DNA of 64,000 nt from an uncultured Collinsella sp. Its GTDB lineage: Bacteria > Actinomycetota > Coriobacteriia > Coriobacteriales > Coriobacteriaceae. The stretch spans positions 4,139 to 68,138 of the forward strand of contig CAAFGG010000040.1 in assembly GCA_900762325.1 (NCBI GenBank), read 5' to 3'. How positions within the stretch are numbered: the stretch's first letter is position 1; the number at the start of each line of letters is the position of its first letter. Made by a program: the position numbers and the translations under genes. This document shows positions 16,927-23,585 of the stretch, in pieces. The notes under the pieces are model-generated. The model searched no databases, had not been told where the DNA came from, and worked only from the letters and a program-made list of their open reading frames with translations.

Positions 16927-18411
16927 CTACAGGCAGACGCCATCCTTCCAAATGCTGATCTCGTGGCAGCTGCGACGCTCGGCACTCGTAAGCTTGCCGC
17001 TCGCCGTTTCTAGCACCAGCTGGTACAGGTCGTGGGCAGCCTCGTCGAGTGTACGCTCGCCCGTGGCGACCACGCCGGCGTTAAAGTCCATCCAGTTGGC
17101 CTTGTGGTCGCACAGACGCTGGTTGGTGAACACCTTGAGGGTAGGCGCCGGTGCGCCAAACGGCGTGCCGCGGCCGGTCGAGAACAGGATTACGTGGCAG
17201 CCGGCAGCCGTCAGGGCCGTGGTGGATACCATGTCGTTGCCCGGACCGCACAGCATGTTCAGGCCATGCTTGGTAGCCTGACCGGCATACGGCAGTACGT
17301 CGACGATGGGGGCAGATCCGCCCTTTTGCACGCAGCCGCAGCTCTTGTCCTCGAGCGTGGTAATGCCGCCGTCCTTGTTGCCGGGGCTCGGGTTCTCATA
17401 GACGACCTCGCCGTGGCTGATAAAGTAGTCCTTAAAGCCGTTGAGCATGTCGGCAGCTGCGTTAAAGACGTCCTGGCTCTCACAGCGATCGAGCAGAATG
17501 CTCTCCGCGCCAAACATCTCGGGAACCTCGGTGAGCACCGACGTGCCGCCGCGGGCGACAACCATATCGCTCACGCGACCGATCGTGGGGTTGGCGGTAA
17601 TGCCCGAAAGACCGTCAGAGCCGCCGCACTTAAGGCCAATGACCAGCTCGGAGGCAGGAATGGGCTCACGCTTGGCCTGCTTGGCCAGGTCGGCAAGCTC
17701 GGACAGGATCTTGTGACCCTCGACCTGCTCGTCGGCTACATCCTGGCAGGCGAGGAATCGAACGCGCTCGCGATCGAAGTCACCGAGCTCGTCGAGTACC
17801 TGCTGGTGCGTGCAGTTTTCGCAACCGAGGGACAGGAACAGCACACCCGCAGCGTTTGCGTGACGCGAGAGCGCCACCAGCAGACGGCGCGTCTGGGCAT
17901 GGTCGGCACCGGTCTGCGAGCAGCCAAAGGGATGCGGGAAGTAGTAAACGCCCTCCAGCGAGCCCTCGACCAGATCCTGAGCCTGCTCGCACATGGCACG
18001 TGCGACCTCGTTGACGCAGCCGACCGTGGGGATGATCCACAGCTCGTTGCGCGTGGCGGCGCGGCCGTCAGCGCGGCGGAAACCCATAAAGGTCTCGGGC
18101 TCAACCGGCTCAACGACCGGATGCGTCGGGTTGTAAGCGTACTCGACCTCGCCCGAAAGGTTGGTCTTGACGTTATGCGTATGAAGCCACTGACCGGGCT
18201 GGATGTCGCCCGTCACGTGGCCGATAGGAAGACCGTACTTGACGACGTCCTCCCCCGCCGCAATGGCGCGCACGGCCATCTTGTGGCCCTGCGGAATATC
18301 CTCCGCGGCCACGATCTCGCCCACCCCGGGAACCGCGACGGCGGTGCCCTTGGCAAGCGGCGACAGCGCAACGATCACGTTGTCGGCCGGATTGATCTGG
18401 ATAGTATTCAT
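16927..18411 (-). CDS. uxaA: Altronate dehydratase
   Basis: UxaA dehydrates D-altronate to 2-keto-3-deoxygluconate, the last uxa step of galacturonate breakdown. The 494-residue protein has an N-terminal SAF domain (NVIVALSPLAKGTAV, then HNVKTNL at about residue 80). The dehydratase domain follows, with GYPTVGCVNE-like TVGCVNEVARAM, HPFGCSQTG, LGCENC and LKCGGSDGLSG. The cysteines fit the iron-dependent UxaA/GarD family. It is third in uxaC-uxaB-uxaA, 78 bp after uxaB. A short AGGA lies 9 bases before the ATG. Confidence 0.94.
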   Translation of the reverse strand: MNTIQINPADNVIVALSPLAKGTAVAVPGVGEIVAAEDIPQGHKMAVRAIAAGEDVVKYGLPIGHVTGDIQPGQWLHTHNVKTNLSGEVEYAYNPTHPVVEPVEPETFMGFRRADGRAATRNELWIIPTVGCVNEVARAMCEQAQDLVEGSLEGVYYFPHPFGCSQTGADHAQTRRLLVALSRHANAAGVLFLSLGCENCTHQQVLDELGDFDRERVRFLACQDVADEQVEGHKILSELADLAKQAKREPIPASELVIGLKCGGSDGLSGITANPTIGRVSDMVVARGGTSVLTEVPEMFGAESILLDRCESQDVFNAAADMLNGFKDYFISHGEVVYENPSPGNKDGGITTLEDKSCGCVQKGGSAPIVDVLPYAGQATKHGLNMLCGPGNDMVSTTALTAAGCHVILFSTGRGTPFGAPAPTLKVFTNQRLCDHKANWMDFNAGVVATGERTLDEAAHDLYQLVLETASGKLTSAERRSCHEISIWKDGVCL

Positions 18412-18453
18412 TACAAAGAGTCCTAACCCTACAGGTTGAGCAGAAGTCAGCGG

Positions 18454-18479
18454 GCGCCCGCCAGTTGCCCGGCGGGCGC
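18454..18479 (-). other. GC hairpin in the uxaB-uxaA gap
   Basis: The perfect 9-bp arms GCGCCCGCC and GGCGGGCGC enclose an 8-nt loop. There is no U tract, so it probably tunes mRNA decay or read-through inside the uxaCBA operon. Confidence 0.5.
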
Positions 18480-18489
18480 ACAGAAGGAT

Positions 18490-20004
18490 TTAGGCCTGGG
18501 CGTTGGCAAATGCCTGCTTGGCGCCCTCGGCGCGCACAACGGCAAGCGCGTTGACGACAAACTCCTCAAGGCCGGCGATCTGCGTAAGGTCCTCGCCCCA
18601 CATCTGCTCGTTGCTGAGCACGTCGTGCACCAGCTCGGCATCGTCTGCACCGGCGTGGGCGGCGTAGAAATCGAGCACGAAGGCATCGTCCTGAGCGGTG
18701 TACTCGGTGCCGTCGGCGCGGCGCAGGTGCAGGCCATCGCCCTCGCGAGCAACGAGCTCCTGCGTATAGAAGGCAATGAGCGTAGCGAGGCTCGTCGCCA
18801 GGCACTTGGGCAGGTTGCCGGTCTCGGCAACATAGTCCTTGAGCGTGGGCAGGTCGCGAGCACGCCATTTGGCGGTTGAGTTGAGGCAAATGGAGAGCAG
18901 CGCGTGGTCGATAAACGGGTTGTCGAAGCGGTTCTCGACGGCGGCGGCAAAGGCCTTGCAGTCCTCGACATCAAGATCGGCGGCAAGCGTCGGGATGACC
19001 TCGTCGTAGAGCATGGTGTTCATGAAGCCGCGAACGGTCTCGTCATGCATGCAATCGCGCACGATGTCAAAGCCGGCAACCCAGGAGCCCGGAACAAAGG
19101 CAGTGTGGGCGCCGTTGAGGATGCGGACCTTGCGCTTCTTGTACGGGGTGACATCGGGGGTCACAAAGACGCCCGGCAGGCCGGCCTTCACGAAGGGCAG
19201 ACGCTCCTTGAGCGACTCATCGCCCTGGATGCCCCACATCTGGAAGGGCTCGCGCACGGCCAGGAAAGGATCCTCGTAGCCCAGGCGCTCGGCCACGGCA
19301 GCGGCCTCCTTGGGGTCGCGGATGCGGCCGGGGACGATAGTGTCGACGAGCGTGGTGCAGACGGTGCAGTCGTTGGCGATCCACTGCGCAAACTCGTCCT
19401 CCCAGCCCCAGTCGCTCACGTACTGGTTCATGATGCGCAGCAGCTCCTCGCCGTTGTGATCGATGAGTTCGCAGGCGAGCACGATGACGCCCGGCTTGCC
19501 GGCGGCCCAGCGGGTGTGGAGCACCTGGGCAAGCTTAGCGGGGAAGCTCGCGGGCGGCATGTCGTCGGCCTTGCAGGACGGATCGTAGGCAATGCCAGCC
19601 TCGGTGGTGTTGGAGACGATAATCTCCAAATCGTCGGAGACGGCGACCTCCATCATGGCGCGGTAGTCGTCCTCACGATACGGATTGAGGCAGCGGCTGC
19701 AGGCGCTGATCACACGGGACTCGTCGACCGTGTTGCCGTTCTCCTTGCCGCGCACCAGCACGGTGTACAGGTCATCCTGGGCATTGATGCCGTCGGCAAA
19801 GCCAAAGGCGCCGCTGATGGGCTGCACCATGACAACCTTGCCGTTCCAGCCGGTTGCCTCGTTGCCCATGTCAAAGAAGCGGTCGACAAAGGCGCGCAGG
19901 AAATTGCCCTCGCCAAACTGCAGAACCTTCTCGGGCGCGTCCTTGGGCAGCAGGTAGCCCTTGTAGCCGATCTTCTCGAGCGTCTCGTAGCTGATGTTCT
20001 CCAT
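18490..20004 (-). CDS. uxaB: Tagaturonate reductase (altronate oxidoreductase)
   Basis: UxaB reduces D-tagaturonate to D-altronate with NADH. The 504 residues belong to the mannitol dehydrogenase family. The N-terminal VLQFGEGNFLRAFVDRFFD is characteristic of UxaB rather than UxuB, and the C-terminal domain includes VRILNGAHTAFVPGSWVAG with the family Lys/Asn/His region. It lies between uxaC and uxaA, in pathway order. AAGGAGAG is placed 6 bases before the ATG. A fructuronate reductase is the alternative, but the uxaA neighbour favours the galacturonate branch. Confidence 0.93.
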   Translation of the reverse strand: MENISYETLEKIGYKGYLLPKDAPEKVLQFGEGNFLRAFVDRFFDMGNEATGWNGKVVMVQPISGAFGFADGINAQDDLYTVLVRGKENGNTVDESRVISACSRCLNPYREDDYRAMMEVAVSDDLEIIVSNTTEAGIAYDPSCKADDMPPASFPAKLAQVLHTRWAAGKPGVIVLACELIDHNGEELLRIMNQYVSDWGWEDEFAQWIANDCTVCTTLVDTIVPGRIRDPKEAAAVAERLGYEDPFLAVREPFQMWGIQGDESLKERLPFVKAGLPGVFVTPDVTPYKKRKVRILNGAHTAFVPGSWVAGFDIVRDCMHDETVRGFMNTMLYDEVIPTLAADLDVEDCKAFAAAVENRFDNPFIDHALLSICLNSTAKWRARDLPTLKDYVAETGNLPKCLATSLATLIAFYTQELVAREGDGLHLRRADGTEYTAQDDAFVLDFYAAHAGADDAELVHDVLSNEQMWGEDLTQIAGLEEFVVNALAVVRAEGAKQAFANAQA

Positions 20005-20045
20005 CGATGTCTCTCCTTAGATTGCTGTTAGCGTGCAGGCAAAAC

Positions 20046-20075
20046 GGGGGCGCCGCGTGTGGCAACGGCGCTCCC
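20046..20075 (-). other. GC hairpin in the uxaC-uxaB gap
   Basis: Ten-base arms (GGGGGCGCCG / CGGCGCTCCC, one mismatch) enclose a 10-nt loop in the 96-bp gap. No U run follows. It is the second such hairpin within uxaCBA. Confidence 0.5.
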
Positions 20076-20100
20076 GAGTTCGGTGTGATTCGATGCGGGT

Positions 20101-21528
20101 TTAAGCCTCGACGGTATCCAGGTCAAAGCCAAAGTAGCGGACCGCGTTGTTGTAGCTGATGTCGCGCACGATGGCTCCCAGCAGTTCCATGTCGGCCGGA
20201 TACTTGCCCTGCTCGACCCACTCGCCGATCACGCCGCACAGCACGCGACGGAAGTACTCGTGACGCGGGTAGGACAGGAAGGAGCGGGAATCGGTAAGCA
20301 TGCCCACAAAGTTGCCCAACACGCCCTCGTTAGCCAGAGCCGTGAGCTGCTCGCGCATACCGATCTCGTTGTCGTTGAACCACCAGGCAGAGCCGTTCTG
20401 GATCTTGCCGGCGGTCGGAGCCTCCTGGAAGCAGCCCATCACGGTATCGATCATGGTGTTGTCGATGGGGTTCAGGCTATACAGGATGGTCTTGGGCAGA
20501 CCCGTGGACTCCTGGATGGAGTTGAGGAAATCGGCCAGCTGGTCGGACGGCGTGTAGTTGGAGATGCAGTCGTAGCCGGTGTCGGGACCGAGCTTGGCGA
20601 ACATAGCGCGGTTGTTGTCACGCTTGCAGCCAAAGTGCAGCTGCATGGCCCAGCCAAGGCGGACATACTCGCCGGCGACGAACTGCATAAAGGCCGTCTT
20701 GTACTTGAGGACCTCGTCCTCGGTAAGCGGCTCGGCGGCAAGGCCCTTGGCAAAGATAGTCTCGATCTCGTCGGCGGTAGCCGGAACGTACATAACGTAG
20801 TCGAGCGCGTGGTCGGAAGCGCGGCAGCCCAGCTCGTGGGCAACGTCGTAGCGCTTGGAGATGGCGGCCTTCATGCCCTCGAAGTCGCTGATCTCAATGC
20901 CGGCAACCTCGGAGAGATGCTTGCAGTAGTCGGCGAACTCCTGGCCACGCTCGATGCGCAGGGCGGCATCGGGGCGCATGGCGGGAACGACCTGAACGTC
21001 AAAACTGTCGTCGGCGGCAATCTTCTTGTGCCACTCAAAGCTGTCGGCGGGGTCGTCGGTAGTGCAGATCATGCGGACGTTGGACTGCTTGATCAGGTTG
21101 CGGCAGGTAAAGCTGGCCTCAGCGAGCTTGGCGTTGGCAAGGTCCCAGACCTCCTGAGCGGTTTTGCCGTTCAGGACGCCCTCGTAGCCAAAGTAACGCT
21201 TAAGCTCCAGGTGGCTCCACTCAAAGACGGGGTTGCCCACGCAACGGCCCAGGGTCTCGGCCCACTTCTGGAACTTCTCGCGAGCAGGGGCATCGCCGGT
21301 AATGAAGCGCTCGTCAACGCCGTTGGCACGCATCAGGCGCCACTTGTAGTGGTCACCGCCCAGCCAAACCTCGGTGATGTTCTCAAAACGTTTGTCGTCC
21401 CAGATCTCCTTGGGAGAAATGTGGCAGTGGTAGTCAACGATGGGCATGCCCTCGGCAAAGTTGTGGAACAGCTCCTCACCGGTTTTGGTGCTCAGCAGGA
21501 AATCCCGATCGTCCATGAAGTTTTTCAT
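20101..21528 (-). CDS. uxaC: Uronate (glucuronate/galacturonate) isomerase
   Basis: UxaC converts D-galacturonate to D-tagaturonate (and glucuronate to fructuronate). The 475-residue protein shows the amidohydrolase-fold start MPIVDYHCHISPKEI with metal-type HxH, VRMICTTDDPADSFEWH, AMQLHFGCKRDNN and the late SDSRSFLSY-type segment (LTDSRSFLSYPRHEYFRR). The ATG at 21528 has AAGGGG 7 bases upstream; an in-frame start at 21594 would lie within the operator region and is rejected. It is first gene of uxaCBA, behind the strongest operator pair in the window. Confidence 0.95.
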   Translation of the reverse strand: MKNFMDDRDFLLSTKTGEELFHNFAEGMPIVDYHCHISPKEIWDDKRFENITEVWLGGDHYKWRLMRANGVDERFITGDAPAREKFQKWAETLGRCVGNPVFEWSHLELKRYFGYEGVLNGKTAQEVWDLANAKLAEASFTCRNLIKQSNVRMICTTDDPADSFEWHKKIAADDSFDVQVVPAMRPDAALRIERGQEFADYCKHLSEVAGIEISDFEGMKAAISKRYDVAHELGCRASDHALDYVMYVPATADEIETIFAKGLAAEPLTEDEVLKYKTAFMQFVAGEYVRLGWAMQLHFGCKRDNNRAMFAKLGPDTGYDCISNYTPSDQLADFLNSIQESTGLPKTILYSLNPIDNTMIDTVMGCFQEAPTAGKIQNGSAWWFNDNEIGMREQLTALANEGVLGNFVGMLTDSRSFLSYPRHEYFRRVLCGVIGEWVEQGKYPADMELLGAIVRDISYNNAVRYFGFDLDTVEA

Positions 21529-21580
21529 CAAACAACCCCTTTGTTGGCGGAGCGGGCGCACGATGCGCTCGTTATCCTCT

Positions 21581-21675
21581 AGGTGAACGTTCACTATACT
21601 AATTCATTGCGACTTAAAAGGTGAACGTTCACCTAACCACCATGGGGTGAACGGTCGATTTTGCCCGTTCAACGG
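21581..21675 (-). promoter_or_regulatory. uxaCBA promoter with paired LacI-type operators and 28-bp AACGG element
   Basis: Operator 1 is 21581-21596 (AGGTGAACGTTCACTA). Operator 2 is 21619-21634 (AGGTGAACGTTCACCT, a perfect 16-bp palindrome with the central CG typical of LacI sites). On the minus strand TTCACC inside operator 2 and TAGTAT 18 bp further on make a promoter that operator 1 would block. The 28-bp element at 21648-21675 contains the inverted repeat GAACGG / CCGTTC with a 10-bp spacer and ends AACGG. Confidence 0.82.
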
Positions 21676-21772
21676 TTACTGGAGCCGTAACTTGTATGTA
21701 TTGCGAATTGGCAGGCGTCCCCGAATACCGAACTTGAGCGCTTTGGCCAGGTGGGTCATGTTCCGCCGTGCA

Positions 21773-21952
21773 TTTTGGGAGTATTCAGCATCGGAGCGCA
21801 CCGCGCACCGTCTTCGAAGCCCTATCTGATACTCATATTGCGCCCAATCGGCATAAATAAATGCCCCCGATGGCGAATTACGCCATCGGGGGCACTTAAA
21901 ACAGTCGTCCTAACCTCTTTCGGGACACGCCATTGCTGAATACTCCAAAAAA
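21773..21952. repeat. Inverted pair of an 18-bp motif flanking the regulator's terminator
   Basis: The motif TTTTGGGAGTATTCAGCA (21773-21790) recurs in reverse orientation at 21934-21952 (TGCTGAATACTCCAAAAAA), differing by one base in the shared part. The copies lie on either side of the terminator at 21862-21894. I see no coding potential around them. Apart from these repeats and the terminator, 21676-21986 holds nothing I recognise. Confidence 0.55.
21862..21894 (-). terminator. Terminator of the LacI-family regulator gene
   Basis: The 14-bp perfect arms TGCCCCCGATGGCG and CGCCATCGGGGGCA surround a 5-nt loop, and on the minus strand TTTATTTATG follows. It is a strong rho-independent terminator about 90 bp past the gene's stop. 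Confidence 0.88.
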
Positions 21953-21986
21953 TGAACGTCGCAAGAGGGGGTACCTGACTAAACGG

Positions 21987-23066
21987 CTAAATTCCCGCAA
22001 GCTCGCAGTAGCGGTCGACGTTGCTGGCAAACACCATCTCCACAGCACCCTTCTGCACGGGCTCCGCCGGAGTTTTACCCCACAGCAGATACTCGCCCAA
22101 GGTCTTGGCGCCACGGTAGGCCAGGCTCACCGGGTCCTTATAGACAATATTGGTAAAGATGCCACGGCGCAAGGCCAAGGCGCTCTCGGGGAACAGGTCG
22201 TTGCCGATTACCATGACCTTGCCGGCCTTGCCGCTTGAAACAAGCGCGTCGGCGACCACCTCGGAACCAACGGCAAAAACGCTACAGATGAGCTCGGGAG
22301 CATCCGGCGCACTCAAGCGCTGCTCAAGCTCGCGCTCGAGCTGTTTGACTTGCGCATGGGCGCCGGCAAGGTCCTCAACCTGCCATGGAATATCGTGTTC
22401 GCGCAGGTAATTATGAAAGGCGCGGGCGGTCAGGTAGTGTGAATCGGTATAGGGGTCGCCCGCCAACAGGAGCACGCGGGCATCAGCCCCAGAAGCGTGG
22501 ACCAGATTTGCCGCCTGCTCCGCCATAAGACTGCCCGCCGCGGAATAGTCCGCCAGACTGGCACCCAGGCGATCGAGGTGCGGGCGGTCGCCGTCTACGA
22601 GCTCGATTGTCACGCCCGCCTCGGCAATCTGCCTCAAGAGCTCGGTTGCGCGGTCATCACCCGGAACATAGGCAAGCAGACCATCAATCTTCTCGCCTAC
22701 CTGCAGACGCTCATCGATCTGCTCGAGCGCATCGGCGTAGCCACCCACGCCAAATTCAACGCGCTCAACCGTAATGCCCCGGTCGATGACCTCCTGCTCA
22801 AAGCGGTTGCAGCCTTCCCAAAGGTAACGGAAAAAGTACGCCCCCTCGCACGATGCGCGGGGCAGGCAAAACACCAGGTTGATATCCTTGCGGCGCAGGC
22901 TCGAGGCACTCGTATTGCGATGGTAACCCATGGCCTCGGCCTTAGCATTCACCTTGGAGCGCACGGATTCGCTCACGCCGGCCTTACCCGTCAGGGCCTT
23001 GTGCACGGTATTGATGGAAACGCCAAGCTCGGCGGCTATGTCCTTCATGGTTACGCGAGCGCTCAT
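21987..23066 (-). CDS. LacI-family transcriptional regulator, probable galacturonate/pectin repressor
   Basis: The 359-residue protein has an N-terminal LacI helix-turn-helix (TMKDIAAELGVSINTVHKALTG) and a periplasmic-binding-protein-like effector domain. The usual TVSRAL of the recognition helix is TVHKAL here, and the hinge segment reads NTSASSLRRK. It is the gene immediately upstream of uxaC, on the same strand. The palindromes with centre TGAAC-GTTCA in front of uxaC, the symporter and GH105 are typical LacI operators, so it most likely represses them and is released by a galacturonate-pathway intermediate. No such operator precedes its own gene. GGAG stands 7 bases before the ATG. Confidence 0.9.
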   Translation of the reverse strand: MSARVTMKDIAAELGVSINTVHKALTGKAGVSESVRSKVNAKAEAMGYHRNTSASSLRRKDINLVFCLPRASCEGAYFFRYLWEGCNRFEQEVIDRGITVERVEFGVGGYADALEQIDERLQVGEKIDGLLAYVPGDDRATELLRQIAEAGVTIELVDGDRPHLDRLGASLADYSAAGSLMAEQAANLVHASGADARVLLLAGDPYTDSHYLTARAFHNYLREHDIPWQVEDLAGAHAQVKQLERELEQRLSAPDAPELICSVFAVGSEVVADALVSSGKAGKVMVIGNDLFPESALALRRGIFTNIVYKDPVSLAYRGAKTLGEYLLWGKTPAEPVQKGAVEMVFASNVDRYCELAGI

Positions 23067-23161
23067 GGGGTTACTCCGTTATAGATAAGTTGCCAATTAA
23101 CAGTACAGGTAACGATACCCCAAAATCACTCTTCAACTCGCCGCGCTCTCCCCCAAATGTG

Positions 23162-23198
23162 CAAAGCGCCCCGCGAACGGATGCTCGCGAGGCGCTTG
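23162..23198 (-). terminator. Hairpin terminator after the Cys-rich membrane protein gene
   Basis: The arms AAGCGCCCCGCGA and TCGCGAGGCGCTT pair with one mismatch around a short loop, 12 bp after the stop at 23210. The U tract on the minus strand is weak. Confidence 0.6.
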
Positions 23199-23209
23199 GA
23201 TGACGGACC

Positions 23210-23410
23210 TTACTTGATACCGCGGCCCAAGTCTTCGGCGATTTTGTCCACGCCCTTAAGTGCGGCGCAGGTCTTTTTGTTGGAGCAATGCCCCGTGCAA
23301 ACGCCACCCTGAGCGCAGTCGGCACAGGTGCCCTTGCGGTAGATGCGCACACATACCGCGACAAACGCAATACCGATAACAGCCAGTACAACAATATCGA
23401 TAGGTGCCAT
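23210..23410 (-). CDS. FeoB-associated Cys-rich membrane protein
   Basis: This 66-residue protein starts with one membrane helix (IDIVVLAVIGIAFVAVCVRIY). A cysteine-rich cytoplasmic tail follows with CADCAQGGVCTGHC and a further NKKTC. This matches the small FeoB-associated Cys-rich proteins (FeoC-like position) that accompany FeoB in Firmicutes and Actinobacteria; the cysteines probably bind iron or a cluster. It is downstream of feoB on the same strand, but a terminator and about 175 bp separate them. GAGGAGG precedes the ATG. Confidence 0.85.
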   Translation of the reverse strand: MAPIDIVVLAVIGIAFVAVCVRIYRKGTCADCAQGGVCTGHCSNKKTCAALKGVDKIAEDLGRGIK

Positions 23411-23459
23411 AGCAAGCCTCCTCTAGTTAACCATCACTTACTTTACCCCATTCTCCACC

Positions 23460-23490
23460 TACCAAAAAGGGACAGGTTTATTTTGGTCGG
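23460..23490. repeat. REP-like GGGACAG palindrome
   Basis: The inverted arms CCTACCAAAA and TTTTGGTCGG flank the core AGGGACAGGTTTA. Similar GGGACAG-type scraps occur after other genes in this window (near 2954 and 51835). It resembles decayed repetitive extragenic palindromes. No transposase is nearby. Confidence 0.4.
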
Positions 23491-23523
23491 TTTTATCTGC
23501 GGAAACGCCACATCTCCCCCACC

Positions 23524-23556
23524 AAAAAGCCCGAGTGTCGCTGGGACACCCGGGCT
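23524..23556 (-). terminator. feoB terminator
   Basis: The arms AGCCCGAGTGTC and GACACCCGGGCT (one mismatch) enclose a short loop, followed on the minus strand by five T. It lies 30 bp beyond the feoB stop. Confidence 0.88.
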
Positions 23557-23585
23557 CGTGGAAAGGGGTTAATCCTTATTCGGAC

